Source: Chloroflexota bacterium (GTDB lineage: Bacteria > Chloroflexota > Anaerolineae > Anaerolineales > UBA11579). From it: a DNA stretch of 64,000 nucleotides. Under the pieces are notes generated by a model that was not told the DNA's origin, searched no databases, and saw nothing but the letters and a program-made list of their open reading frames with translations. Location: assembly GCA_013112575.1 (NCBI GenBank), contig JABFGG010000009.1:94270-158269 (forward strand). Reading direction: 5' to 3'. Below, in pieces: positions 41,958 to 50,935 of this stretch; position 1 is the stretch's first letter, and each line of letters begins with the position of its first letter. Made by a program: the position numbers and the translations under genes.

Positions 41958-42825
41958 GCGATCCTGACTTCCCGTCGATCTACAAATCGCGAGAAGGTTA
42001 TCGAGCTATTCAGGCCTGGTACGACCGCACCCTGGCACAGCTCTCTATTCCGGTCCAATCCCATTACATCCCTACCGATCTAGGCAAAACCCACCTCCTC
42101 GAATTAGGGGAAGGGGATAAGCCTCCTCTGATCCTTTTGCATCCTTTGAGTGCCAATGCCCTCATGTGGTCACCGCAATTTGAGGCCCTCAGCCAACACT
42201 TTCGCTTGATCGTCCCAGATATCATTGGCATGGCCGGGCGCAGTGGGTCCACGCGGCCTTCCTACAAAAGCGATGCCCATGCCCACTGGTGAAGGCAGTA
42301 TTGGATGGTGTGGGGCTAAAGAGAGTACATATGGTGGGGATGGCCTTTGGCGCCTGGCTAGTGATGAAATTCGGGGCTTTGTATCCCCAAAACCTCAACC
42401 GCGCTGTATTAATCAACTCTTCCGGGATCGTGGGCATTCGTCTGATGTACTTGTTGCCCCTAATACCCAAGATTCTGTTTATGACGGATGAGCGGGCCAG
42501 GGAATTAGCACGCCATATGTTAGCCCCGCCGGATGTCAATATCGACGATGCCACTGCTGAATTCCTTTATCTGGTCTTAAAGCACTTCAAAAGCACTAAT
42601 GAAGCTCCACCACTTTCTGATGCTCAGCTAAGTGCCTTTCAAGCCAAAACCCTGCTGCTGGTTAGTGAATTTGAAGATGTGTTCGATGTGGGGAAACTGA
42701 TTGCCAGGACTGAGAGCAAGATGGCCAATGTCACAACAGAGATCATCCCCCGTGCTCCCCACGCCATTTCCCTCACGCATGCCGACGAGGTTAATCAGCG
42801 TATTGTTGAATTCATAACTAGGTAG
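41954..42825 (+). pseudogene. Alpha/beta hydrolase, frameshifted and lacking the nucleophile serine
   Basis: Two overlapping reading frames, 41954-42292 and 42289-42825, together give one alpha/beta hydrolase. The first carries the N-terminal part (LILLHPLSANALMWSPQFEALSQHF, VPDIIGMAGRSGSTRPSY); the second continues (AVLDGVGLKRVHMVGMAFGAWLVMKF) to a C-terminal Asp (EFEDVFD) and His (RAPHAISLTHAD). A single missing G near 42288 (CACTGGTGAAGG) would join them. The nucleophile elbow reads GMAFGAW, with alanine instead of the serine of GxSxG. Both defects point to decay, unless the frameshift is a sequencing error and the protein is a non-catalytic member. The putative first start is a TTG overlapping the PIG-L stop. 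Confidence 0.75.
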
Positions 42826-42850
42826 GGGTGGGTTTTAAACCCACCCCTAC
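42822..42850. repeat. 29-bp near-perfect palindrome at the hydrolase stop codon
   Basis: Exact 14-bp arms (42822-42835 and 42837-42850), GTAGGGGTGGGTTT and its complement, around one base. It lies between convergent genes with no proper U-run. It looks like a dispersed palindromic repeat that may also act as a transcript end. Confidence 0.55.
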
Positions 42851-42863
42851 TACTGGCATACCC

Positions 42864-44726
42864 TTAATCTGCTGTGGCGGGTTCCAACTGCGTGTGGGCA
42901 GTCGTGACAGGGCTGAGCACTGTAAGAGCGACCCAACCTAATACCCCAGCCAGAATAGAAGCTACCAGGATACCCAGCTTGGCGACTGCCAAAACTTCGG
43001 GGTCAGTGAAGGCTGAATTGGCGATGAACAACGATAGTGTAAACCCAATGCCTGCCAGGAAACTGGCCCCAGCCAACTGCTTGAAATGCATGTCACTGGG
43101 TAGCTCTGCGATGCCCGTCCGTACTGCGATCCACGACAAAAGGGTGATGCCAACTGGTTTGCCAACCACCAGGCCGAAAATGATGCCCAGGCTCACCGGA
43201 CTGAGCAGGTCCTGGGTGGCATTTACATTGATTTCTACGCCCGCGTTGGCCAATGCAAAAATGGGCAGGATTAAGTAAGTCGACCAGGGGGTCAGATCAC
43301 GTTCCAGGCGTTGGGCCGGGGACTGCATGCGCTCCAGAATGGTTTCCAGGGTTTGCACTACAGCCGGTTGGCGGATGCTCTCTTCCTGTTTGGCAAGCTC
43401 AAAATCCTCGACCACGTTCTGCACCTGTGCCAGCAGCGGCCGCGTATTGGCGGGCCGCCGGGTGGGGATGGTCAGGGCCAGCAGCACCCCCGCGATGGTG
43501 GGATGTATGCCTGATTGCAGGAAGGCCAGCCATAAGCCGATGCCCAAAAGGGCATAGGGCAGGGGATTGTAGACTCGTCCCCAATTCAACGCCCCAAGGG
43601 CCAGCAGGAAGATCAGTGCGATACCCAAGGCGAGCAAGGAAATACCTTCGGAATAGAAGATGGCAATCACGAGGATGCCGCCGATGTCATCGGCAATGGC
43701 CAGCGCCGTAAAAAAGACTTTAAGGGATAGTGGTGCGCGGGAACCCAAAACCGTCAGGATGCCCAGTGTAAAGGCAATGTCGGTGGCCACCGGTACTCCC
43801 CAGCCGCGGATGGCTTCGGGATCTCCCAGAGTAAAGAACACGTAGAAGAGGGCGGGGACCAACATCCCGCCTATGGCTCCCATGATAGGCAAGGCTGCTT
43901 TGCGTGGGCTGGCAAGCTCACCGGTTTGTATCTCGCGTTTGATCTCCAGCCCCACCACGAAGAAGAATATGACCATCAGGCCGTCGTTGACCCAATGCAG
44001 CAGGTCTTCGACCAGATGGAAATTGCCCAACTCAAAGCCCAATTCTGTATGCCAGAAATCGAAATACGTTGATGCCCAGGGAGAGTTGGCCCAGAACAAG
44101 GCAATAATGGTGGCGATTAGCAGCACGATACCGCCTGAAGCTGCCAACCGCATGAAGTTCTGTGCAAGCAGACTGACCTGCACACCTAAGGGTTTGTCGA
44201 TAGCTTCAATGAGGGATTCAAGGTCCCAGGCCCCATCGTAGCGCGTGCCATTGATATAAAAGCTTGGTGTGCCGTTGACACCACTGCGCACCCCGCTCAT
44301 AAAATCTTCACGCACGCGGTCGGCGTGTACGTCTTCCTCCAGCTCGCGCTTGAATCGCTCCACGTCGATCTCAATTTCTTCTGCGTAACGCAACAGGTCG
44401 TCGAATTCCAGGGCGTCCTGGTTTGAGTACAGCTTTGAAAGCATTTCGAAGAACTTGCCCTGGGCGGCAGCGGCCTCGACTGCCTCAGCAGCTTTCTGGG
44501 CATGCGGGTGCTGGTTGCTTATGGGGAAATGGCGGTAAACAATGCAGATGCGGTCACCCATGCGCTCTACCAATTCCCTAATGATGGCATGCACTTCCTG
44601 GCAGTGGGGACATTCGATGTCGGCATATTCGACCAGCACAATGGGGGCATCGATGGGCCCGATGTGGTGATCACGTTCGCTTACCGGCGTGGTGAGTTTT
44701 GGTGGGGCTTCCTGAGTTTCACTCAT
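42864..44726 (-). CDS. nhaA: DsbA-like thioredoxin domain fused to NhaA Na+/H+ antiporter
   Basis: A 620-residue fusion. Residues 1-180 are a DsbA-type oxidoreductase (APIVLVEYADIECPHCQEVHAII, active site CPHC at 39-42; cis-Pro loop GTPSFYING) without a signal peptide. Residues 190-610 are NhaA with about twelve membrane segments, the essential Asp pair in ALAIADDIGG and the Asp in VATDIAFTLG. NhaA exchanges Na+ for protons at the cytoplasmic membrane. The gene overlaps the upstream peroxiredoxin gene by 8 bp, linking it to redox functions. The role of the fused thiol domain is unknown. Confidence 0.92.
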   Translation of the reverse strand: MSETQEAPPKLTTPVSERDHHIGPIDAPIVLVEYADIECPHCQEVHAIIRELVERMGDRICIVYRHFPISNQHPHAQKAAEAVEAAAAQGKFFEMLSKLYSNQDALEFDDLLRYAEEIEIDVERFKRELEEDVHADRVREDFMSGVRSGVNGTPSFYINGTRYDGAWDLESLIEAIDKPLGVQVSLLAQNFMRLAASGGIVLLIATIIALFWANSPWASTYFDFWHTELGFELGNFHLVEDLLHWVNDGLMVIFFFVVGLEIKREIQTGELASPRKAALPIMGAIGGMLVPALFYVFFTLGDPEAIRGWGVPVATDIAFTLGILTVLGSRAPLSLKVFFTALAIADDIGGILVIAIFYSEGISLLALGIALIFLLALGALNWGRVYNPLPYALLGIGLWLAFLQSGIHPTIAGVLLALTIPTRRPANTRPLLAQVQNVVEDFELAKQEESIRQPAVVQTLETILERMQSPAQRLERDLTPWSTYLILPIFALANAGVEINVNATQDLLSPVSLGIIFGLVVGKPVGITLLSWIAVRTGIAELPSDMHFKQLAGASFLAGIGFTLSLFIANSAFTDPEVLAVAKLGILVASILAGVLGWVALTVLSPVTTAHTQLEPATAD

Positions 44727-45210
44727 GGCTGGTCTCCTTCATGCCTTCAAGCGCGTCCAATATACCATTTGCGCCGGGGTTTACGCCGCGCGGCGATAGA
44801 TAACTCCACTGGATAACGCCTTGCGCATCGATCACGAATAAGGCCCGGTCACAGGTTTGGCTGTTTTCGTCAAAAACGCCGAAGTTGCGGGCCATCTCGC
44901 CTAATGGTTTGTCGTCGGCTAATAATGGGAAGGAAAAATTGCGTTCCTCTGCAAAGGAATAGTGCGAATTAAGGCTGTCCACGGAGATACCAATAAGTTG
45001 TGCGTCGTGCTCTTCGAACATGGGCAACACTTCATTGTAAAGGGCCAATTGGTCGCTGCACACGGTTGTAAAATCGCCGGGGTAAAAAACGAGGATAGAT
45101 GCCTTCCCCTTCAGGCTATCCAATGATATTGAGTTGTTTTGGGTGCTGGGAAGATCAAAGTCGGGGGCTTGTGTGCCTGCTGCAAGTATGCCTGTAGGTA
45201 TACCACTCAT
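44719..45210 (-). CDS. Peroxiredoxin (AhpC/TSA, Bcp/AhpE-like)
   Basis: A 163-residue thiol peroxidase: GTQAPDFDLPSTQNNSISLD at the N-terminus and the peroxidatic motif FYPGDFTTVCSDQ. A second Cys in SQTCDRALFVI may serve as resolving residue. It reduces peroxides in the cytoplasm. ATG 45210 has AAGGAG 7 nt upstream; the frame is open upstream to 45261 but without family similarity. It overlaps the DsbA-NhaA gene. Confidence 0.92.
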   Translation of the reverse strand: MSGIPTGILAAGTQAPDFDLPSTQNNSISLDSLKGKASILVFYPGDFTTVCSDQLALYNEVLPMFEEHDAQLIGISVDSLNSHYSFAEERNFSFPLLADDKPLGEMARNFGVFDENSQTCDRALFVIDAQGVIQWSYLSPRGVNPGANGILDALEGMKETSHE

Positions 45211-45321
45211 CAAACGCTCCTTCAACAATACACGTATAATCACCTCTTGGAAAAAAACCATTATAGCTATAAAAAATCCTCAACTCTGCGGTCAACGCGT
45301 TAGCGTTTTGTAAGAAAACAT

Positions 45322-45957
45322 ATGTCATTTCCACTTGATTTTTCGGTCATATTTCGGGGCTTTGTTCTCAGTGCTACGCTAATCGTTGCTATCGGCGCCC
45401 AAAATGCATTTGTGTTGCGCCAGGGCCTCACCCGTCGGCACGTTTTTGCAACCGCCCTGGTGTGCGCTATGAGTGATGCTTTTCTTATCAGTGTGGGTGT
45501 GGCTGGAGCAGGCGCTTTTTTCGCGAGTTCGCCACTGCTAACGACCATTGCAACCTGGGGTGGGGCCATCTTTCTGTTTGTTTATGGCCTGCGCTCGTTC
45601 TGGTCGGCCTTGCGGCCCAACTCGCTGGAAGCCGCGCAGGGAGATGGTCAGCCTCAGACCTTGCGCTCCACCATTTTGGCAGCCCTGGCTTTCAGCTATC
45701 TCAATCCCCACGTCTACCTGGATACGGTCGTACTTCTGGGGAGTATCGGCGCTGGTTTCTCGGCTGCGGAAAGACCCTTGTTCGCGCTTGGCGCTATGTC
45801 TGCGTCCTTTGTGTGGTTCTTCGGCCTGGCTTATGGTGCTGCCTGGCTGGCCCCGCTCTTCCGCCGCCCGATTGTCTGGCAAATTTTGGATGGTCTCATC
45901 GGCCTAATCATGTGGGCCATTGCAGCGTCCTTACTTATTGACTTTTACGCTGGCTAA
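45322..45957 (+). CDS. LysE/ArgO family amino acid exporter
   Basis: A 211-residue membrane protein with six hydrophobic segments. It carries the LysE family block VAIGAQNAFVLRQGLTRRHVFATALVCAMSDAFLI and SYLNPHVYLDTVVLLGSI, close to ArgO/LysE proteins that export lysine or arginine. It stands alone between divergent and downstream housekeeping genes. Confidence 0.92.
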   Translation: MSFPLDFSVIFRGFVLSATLIVAIGAQNAFVLRQGLTRRHVFATALVCAMSDAFLISVGVAGAGAFFASSPLLTTIATWGGAIFLFVYGLRSFWSALRPNSLEAAQGDGQPQTLRSTILAALAFSYLNPHVYLDTVVLLGSIGAGFSAAERPLFALGAMSASFVWFFGLAYGAAWLAPLFRRPIVWQILDGLIGLIMWAIAASLLIDFYAG

Positions 45958-46005
45958 AGAAACTAATTACACGACCTGACCACCCAGACTACTCGACCAA
46001 CTTAT

Positions 46006-46040
46006 GGTATACTCCACAGCCGTGCCGCATTTTTGCGGCA
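46006..46040 (+). promoter_or_regulatory. rplS promoter -10 and leader hairpin
   Basis: GGTATACT near 46005-46012 resembles an extended -10. It is followed by a perfect hairpin TGCCGCA-TTTT-TGCGGCA (46023-46040) in the presumed leader. Ribosomal-protein L19 leaders with autoregulatory hairpins are known in other bacteria; a similar role here is a guess. Confidence 0.4.
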
Positions 46041-46070
46041 ATATTTGTGTAAAATCGACAGGATCTAATC

Positions 46071-46421
46071 ATGCAAGAGCTATTGAAATCGGTTGAAGCC
46101 AAGCCGAACGAAAACCTCCCAAAACTCAACCCCGGCGACCTCGTTTCCGTGCATTTGCGCATCAAAGAAGGCGACCGCGAACGTATCCAGGTCACCAAGG
46201 GTACGGTCATTCGTTTGCGTAAAGGCGGCAACAATGCCAACTTCACCGTGCGTCGCACAGCAGCCAATGGCGTGGGCGTTGAGCGCACATTTTTGCTGAG
46301 TTCCCCCCGCATCGAAAAGATCGAGATCGAGCGCCGTTCCAGTGTGCGCCGTGCCCAGCTTTATTACCTGCGCGACCGCACCGGAAAAAGCGCCCGCCTC
46401 AAAGAAAAGTTCAAGAACTAA
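46071..46421 (+). CDS. rplS: Ribosomal protein bL19
   Basis: A 116-residue protein of the large ribosomal subunit. Diagnostic blocks are LNPGDLVSVHLRIKEGDRERIQVTKGTVI, FTVRRTAANGVGVERTFLLSSPRIEKIE, and RRAQLYYLRDRTGKSARLKEK. It contacts the 30S subunit at the interface. It is transcribed alone with a hairpin-containing leader and a strong terminator. Confidence 0.97.
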   Translation: MQELLKSVEAKPNENLPKLNPGDLVSVHLRIKEGDRERIQVTKGTVIRLRKGGNNANFTVRRTAANGVGVERTFLLSSPRIEKIEIERRSSVRRAQLYYLRDRTGKSARLKEKFKN

Positions 46422-46445
46422 ACTATTAATCTCAAGTAGAATATT

Positions 46446-46468
46446 GAGCGCCGTTTGGCGCTCTTTTT
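46446..46468 (+). terminator. Terminator after rplS
   Basis: GAGCGCC (46446-46452) pairs with GGCGCTC (46457-46463), loop GTTT, followed by T5. Confidence 0.9.
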
Positions 46469-46487
46469 ATATCACTATGGAGGCAGC

Positions 46488-47219
46488 ATGTCCGCTCCCC
46501 TTATCGGCATCACCACTCGCAATACCCAGAGCCAGACCTACGATATCCCTCTGGTAGCCAGCCCCAAATCCTACATTCAGGCTTTGAGCCGCGCTGGGGC
46601 GATTCCTGTGCTCATCCCCCTGGGTAGCACACCGGAAGCGACGAAGCAACTGTTATCCCGACTGGATGGCATTGTGTTTACCGGTGGTGGCGATATTGAA
46701 ACCCAACGGTTTGGTGGGGAGGACCATGCCGAAGTCTATGATGTGGACCCAGAGCGTGATGCCATGGAACTGGGGCTGATCCACGATGTAGTCGATTCGG
46801 AAACGCCCTTTCTGGGGATCTGCCGTGGCGCACAGGTGGTCAATGTGGCCTATGGCGGTTCGCTATACACGCATATTGCCGACCAACACCCCGACGCAGT
46901 CGAACACACCTTTTTCCCCGGGCATCCCTGGGATCATTTGGCCCATCCCGTGCAGGTGACCGAAGGCAGTAAACTGGCCGACATCGTGGGTAAACCTATA
47001 TTGCCGGTCAACAGTCTGCACCATCAAGGCATTAAGGAGCTCGCTGCCAATCTTGAGCCTGTGGCACACGCCCCAGACGGCTTGATTGAAGCCCTAGAAT
47101 TGCCTGATTACCCCTTCGGTTTAGCTGTCCAGTGGCATCCCGAATGGCTGCCTGAAGACCCCTATTCTCTCAAACTCTTCGACTCATTCGTGGCTGCTGC
47201 CTCCAACGGCCACAAATAA
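46488..47219 (+). CDS. Class I glutamine amidotransferase, PuuD/peptidase C26-like
   Basis: A 243-residue gamma-glutamyl hydrolase family protein. The nucleophile is in LGICRGAQVVN, the histidine and glutamate in AVQWHPEWL, and the N-terminal FTGGGDIETQRFG block is typical of gamma-glutamyl-GABA hydrolase (PuuD). No synthetase partner or polyamine gene is nearby, so the natural substrate is open. ATG 46488 has GGAGG 4 nt upstream. Confidence 0.9.
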   Translation: MSAPLIGITTRNTQSQTYDIPLVASPKSYIQALSRAGAIPVLIPLGSTPEATKQLLSRLDGIVFTGGGDIETQRFGGEDHAEVYDVDPERDAMELGLIHDVVDSETPFLGICRGAQVVNVAYGGSLYTHIADQHPDAVEHTFFPGHPWDHLAHPVQVTEGSKLADIVGKPILPVNSLHHQGIKELAANLEPVAHAPDGLIEALELPDYPFGLAVQWHPEWLPEDPYSLKLFDSFVAAASNGHK

Positions 47220-47244
47220 CCAGTATTAGCTATTTATCAGTCCC

Positions 47245-48075
47245 ATGTCTTTGGCAGCCCCCATCGGCATATTCGACTCAGGCGTTGGTGGGCTATCTGT
47301 ATTACGCGCCATCCGCCAGCAGCACCCATCTGAGAATTTGATCTACCTTGCCGACCAGGCCCACGTGCCCTATGGCCCGCGCGGCTTGCGGCAGGTGCAG
47401 GCATTTTCGGAGGGCATTACGCGTTATCTGTTGGGACAGGGTGCCAAGCTGATCGTGATCGCCTGCAACACGGCCTCAGCGGCGGCGTTGCACCATCTGC
47501 GCGCTACTTTCCCTGATGTGCCTTTCGTGGGCATGGAACCGGCCGTCAAACCGGCAGCCGAGCATACCAACTCGGGCGTGGTGGGAGTGCTGGCTACGCC
47601 CACAACTTTTGAGGGCGAGCTATATGCCTCGGTGGTTGAGCGCTTCGCTCAGGATGTGACCGTGTTGCAGGACACTTGCGCCGGGTTGGTAGGGCAAATC
47701 GAGCAGGGTAAGCTGGATGGGCCTGAGGCGCGTCGCATTTTGCAAGGGGCTTTAGAGCCCATGCTTGAAAGCAGGCTGGACACTGTTGTGCTGGGCTGCA
47801 CACATTACCCCTTTGTGATCCCGCTTATTCAAGACATCGTTGGTCCCCAGGTCAATGTCATTGATCCCTCTCCCGCCATTGCCCGCCAGGTGGGACGCTT
47901 GCTGGAGAAACATACTTTGCAAAATCCGGCGCGCAGCATCGGTGTCACGCGTTACCTCACCAGTGGTGATCCTGTTAATTTCCAGGAATTAATCAAGAAG
48001 CTTTTGGAACAAGATGCCTCGGCTCAAATGCTAAGCTGGCAAGACGATCTTGAGCTTGTTCCCCAAATTAGTTAA
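47245..48075 (+). CDS. murI: Glutamate racemase
   Basis: A 276-residue enzyme that makes D-glutamate for peptidoglycan. Both catalytic cysteine motifs are present: VIACNTASAAAL and VLGCTHYPFV, with the N-terminal IGIFDSGVGGLSVL. It is convergent with, and overlaps by 8 bp, the lipase-like gene on the other strand. Confidence 0.95.
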   Translation: MSLAAPIGIFDSGVGGLSVLRAIRQQHPSENLIYLADQAHVPYGPRGLRQVQAFSEGITRYLLGQGAKLIVIACNTASAAALHHLRATFPDVPFVGMEPAVKPAAEHTNSGVVGVLATPTTFEGELYASVVERFAQDVTVLQDTCAGLVGQIEQGKLDGPEARRILQGALEPMLESRLDTVVLGCTHYPFVIPLIQDIVGPQVNVIDPSPAIARQVGRLLEKHTLQNPARSIGVTRYLTSGDPVNFQELIKKLLEQDASAQMLSWQDDLELVPQIS

Positions 48076-48874
48076 CCCGTTTCTCCAACCATTCCAGAAT
48101 ATCCCCCATCACCTGTTCTTTTTCCGGCTCATTGAGTATCTCATGGTACAGCCCACCATACAGCTTGAGGGTTTTGTCTTGCGAGGCAACTTCTTCATGC
48201 AACAAATGACTGCCTTCAACAGATACCAAACTGTCAGCCGTGCCGTGCATGATCAGAATGGGCAGGCTGATTGTCTGCATGCCAGCCTGGATGCGATCCA
48301 TGGTGTGGAACAGCTCTGCACCTGTGCGCGCTGGGATCTTGCCGCGGTAGTTCAATGGGTCTTCGTCATATTTGTGTACTTCTTCGGGGTCACGGGATAC
48401 CGAGCCACCATCTAAAGAAGCCACTCGAAAACGTGGCACGATACGACTTAGTAATTTGGCGACTGCTATCAGAAACGGCGGGGTATCATCCCCTGGAATT
48501 ATGACTGGAGCACTGACCATGGCCCCCTCGATTTCATCCTGGTAGTCCAGCAGGTAGGATAGCACCACTTGCGTACCCATGCTGTGCCCCAACACATACA
48601 GGGGCTTATCGTTTTCTTGTTCCCGCACCTGTGCCACCATTTGCCGCAGATCCCCAACCAACTCATCCATCGAATGGACGTACGAGCGCATGCCCTCCGA
48701 CTTACCGTGCCCGCGCTGGTCGTAGGTGAAGACGTTATAACCGCGTGCTGAGAAGAACTCGCCGACGTGTTTATAACGCCCGCAATGTTCTGCCAGCCCA
48801 TGCACGATGATGATGTTGGCCTTAGCTGGGCTATCTGATAACCAGGACGTTTGGTGAAGTTTAGTAAAAGACAT
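48068..48874 (-). CDS. Alpha/beta hydrolase, monoacylglycerol-lipase-like
   Basis: A 268-residue Hydrolase_4 family protein. It has IIVHGLAEHCGRYKHVGEFF, YDQRGHGKSEGMRSYVHSMDELV and the nucleophile elbow LGHSMGTQ; the Asp is in LIMHGTADSLVSVEGS and the His in YGGLYHEILNE. Relatives hydrolyse monoacylglycerols or lysophospholipids. It has no signal peptide, so it is cytoplasmic. Confidence 0.9.
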   Translation of the reverse strand: MSFTKLHQTSWLSDSPAKANIIIVHGLAEHCGRYKHVGEFFSARGYNVFTYDQRGHGKSEGMRSYVHSMDELVGDLRQMVAQVREQENDKPLYVLGHSMGTQVVLSYLLDYQDEIEGAMVSAPVIIPGDDTPPFLIAVAKLLSRIVPRFRVASLDGGSVSRDPEEVHKYDEDPLNYRGKIPARTGAELFHTMDRIQAGMQTISLPILIMHGTADSLVSVEGSHLLHEEVASQDKTLKLYGGLYHEILNEPEKEQVMGDILEWLEKRVN

Positions 48875-48883
48875 GTATGTATC

Positions 48884-50227
48884 CTAAGGGGAAACGCTGG
48901 GCCGCCAGAGGCCGGGCTTGAAGAAGTCAATAATTTCCCCAAAGAAATGGTAATAGCTTCCATCAACCGAGACTATCCCACCCTTTGGTTCTATTACATA
49001 ATCACAGTTAGAACAAGATCTATCATAGTTAAATGCGACGAATTTGCTGTCAAGCGACCAGAGAAATGCAACCACATTCAGATCCGTTTCACCATGTAGC
49101 TCAGGAATTGCTGACGTTATGCAATTAACCTCACTGGTTAGGAGATCATAAAAACAGACCTCATCTGAACCGATAAACCCTAGTTTGGAACTATCAGGAG
49201 ACCATTGGAGATCATCAATAATTCCAAAGACGTGCTCTCGTATTTCTCCCGGACATTGCTTTGTACCATCTATGACATTTAGTATACAGGGAGTGCTGTC
49301 ATAGTCGTAAAGCTCTATATTTGGACCAAGCCAGGAATACCCTTGCGGATCGTATGCGATGTATTTTCCGTTTTGCGACCAGGTAAAAGTTGTCACGCCT
49401 TCATCGATCCTTATTAGATTACCTGTATTTGGTTCATAAAGGCTCATTCGGTTTGTGTTGGCATTCCGTACGGTTAATATATTCATTGTAGGTGAAAAAC
49501 TGAACTCTAAGTCCAGAGGAAATCGAGTGTCTTGGTCTATGGGAAAGGCGATTTCTATCCTCTCTCCTGTACTTATATCTTCTATGAAAAAAGAATAGTT
49601 TGATGGCGAGTCATTACTAGTAGTTGCATAGAACTCTCCGTTGCTGTCGGCAGGCCCCTGATAGAAGAACCCCGGTCGCAGTTTGTGTATGAGTGAGAAA
49701 TTTTCATCGCTTGGAGATGATCCAAGGGCGTTAAGAAAATAAGGTTCATAAACGAGATCTGGATGATATGCAAGATAGGATTCATTATCAGGAGGCGGGT
49801 ACTCATCAATTTCACCCGTTTCTAAATCAATCAGGAAAACACTTGGTGAATGGATAGTTATAAATCCTATTTGTTTGCCATCCGGCATCCAGAAGAGTGC
49901 GCCGATGTCACTGAGATCATTGAAGTAATGGACCTCTTTTATTGCTGGATTCGCGAGGGTTAGTAATATTTTCTTTTCATGTACTGCCATCGTCATTATG
50001 ATTGGTGTGCCTGGATCACGCACCCAATCCGGTAATTCGAGTTTAGGGAAAGGCGTTTTTGTTGGTGTGCTCGTTGGTTCAAGCGTCTGAGTTGCCGTCG
50101 AACTGGGAACTGGTGAAGGGCTTACAGTAGATGTGGCGGGTGGGGTGGGGCTGGGGGGGCTTTGCGCACAACCAGATAGAAATGAAGCTAATAAACAAAA
50201 TCCCACAAAGAATACATTTCCCTTCAT
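48884..50227 (-). CDS. Lipoprotein with TolB/WD40-like beta-propeller repeats
   Basis: A 447-residue exported protein: lipobox LSGC (cysteine at about residue 20), a Pro/Ser/Thr-rich linker (PSPTPPATSTVSPSPVPSST), then repeated blades of the type GALFWMPDGKQIGFITI, TFTWSQNGKYIAYDP, DLQWSPDSSKLGFIGSD and FLWSLDSKFVAFNYD. These WSPDGxxIAF units are typical of TolB-like propellers, probably involved in binding partners at the cell surface. A TATAAT box ends 8 nt before the ATG, so the message is likely leaderless. Confidence 0.82.
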   Translation of the reverse strand: MKGNVFFVGFCLLASFLSGCAQSPPSPTPPATSTVSPSPVPSSTATQTLEPTSTPTKTPFPKLELPDWVRDPGTPIIMTMAVHEKKILLTLANPAIKEVHYFNDLSDIGALFWMPDGKQIGFITIHSPSVFLIDLETGEIDEYPPPDNESYLAYHPDLVYEPYFLNALGSSPSDENFSLIHKLRPGFFYQGPADSNGEFYATTSNDSPSNYSFFIEDISTGERIEIAFPIDQDTRFPLDLEFSFSPTMNILTVRNANTNRMSLYEPNTGNLIRIDEGVTTFTWSQNGKYIAYDPQGYSWLGPNIELYDYDSTPCILNVIDGTKQCPGEIREHVFGIIDDLQWSPDSSKLGFIGSDEVCFYDLLTSEVNCITSAIPELHGETDLNVVAFLWSLDSKFVAFNYDRSCSNCDYVIEPKGGIVSVDGSYYHFFGEIIDFFKPGLWRPSVSP

Positions 50228-50235
50228 ACTGCCCC

Positions 50236-50241
50236 ATTATA
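50236..50241 (-). promoter_or_regulatory. -10 box (TATAAT) of the propeller lipoprotein, leaderless type
   Basis: TATAAT on the minus strand ends 8 nt before the ATG at 50227, with no ribosome binding site in the short gap (GGGGCAGT). Confidence 0.5.
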
Positions 50242-50304
50242 GGTTTAAAACAGTCGATTGTGAGGCACCAGCTAAAAGCTTATCGCTAATACCTTACAGC
50301 TTGC

Positions 50305-50925
50305 CTAATCCGCTGCCTCCAACTCCAACACCCCCACATCCACATCCGCTTTCTCAAAGTTCTCGAAGGTCAGATCATGGAAATCTAAACCTGCCTTTTC
50401 CTTGATCTGCAGGAAATACCCCAGGTAAGTCTCTGCACTGCGTTGTTCCCAGTCCAGCCCGATCAGTTCCGCCGCTTCCTTGATGCTCTCCACGTCAGGG
50501 CCTTCGATCTCTACAAAATTACCGAAAGGCATCTCATCCAGGGTAATGATGGTTTTGTCGATGTCATAGATCGTGCGGTATTTTTCGTAGATCACCATGA
50601 CTTCATAGCCCAACGACTCCAGCAGGTGTTTGGCTGCCTCATAATTGCTGGCTTCGAACTCGATCTCTTCCCGGTCAGCGATGCCGCCTTCTTCACTCAT
50701 TGGACCCTTGTAGGTAATGCGTACGCGGTTGTCCTTGCGCAGACGTAACACACACTGGTCCTGGCTTAATTTGCCGTCCGGAGTGTCAAAGCGCAGATTC
50801 AATTCGTGTGTGCGCGCCTGTGAGTAGCGGGCATTGGCCTCCAATAACCTGCGTTCCAGACCTTTCATATCTTTGATCAGGAACTTGACCTCGATTTCAC
50901 GTTTGTCTTTGGCAAAAGATGTCAT
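50305..50925 (-). CDS. CYTH domain protein (class IV adenylate cyclase/triphosphatase-like)
   Basis: A 206-residue protein starting with REIEVKFLI, the ExExK motif of the CYTH tunnel fold, followed by RFDTPDGKLSQDQCVLRLRKDNRVRITYKGP and FVEIEGPD, as in CyaB-type enzymes. Members hydrolyse or cyclise triphosphates; which reaction applies cannot be told. It is directly downstream of the biotin carrier subunit gene (10-bp gap). ATG 50925 has GAGG 8 nt upstream; the longer frame to 50982 has no support. Confidence 0.85.
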   Translation of the reverse strand: MTSFAKDKREIEVKFLIKDMKGLERRLLEANARYSQARTHELNLRFDTPDGKLSQDQCVLRLRKDNRVRITYKGPMSEEGGIADREEIEFEASNYEAAKHLLESLGYEVMVIYEKYRTIYDIDKTIITLDEMPFGNFVEIEGPDVESIKEAAELIGLDWEQRSAETYLGYFLQIKEKAGLDFHDLTFENFEKADVDVGVLELEAAD

Positions 50926-50935
50926 GGCGCTACCT

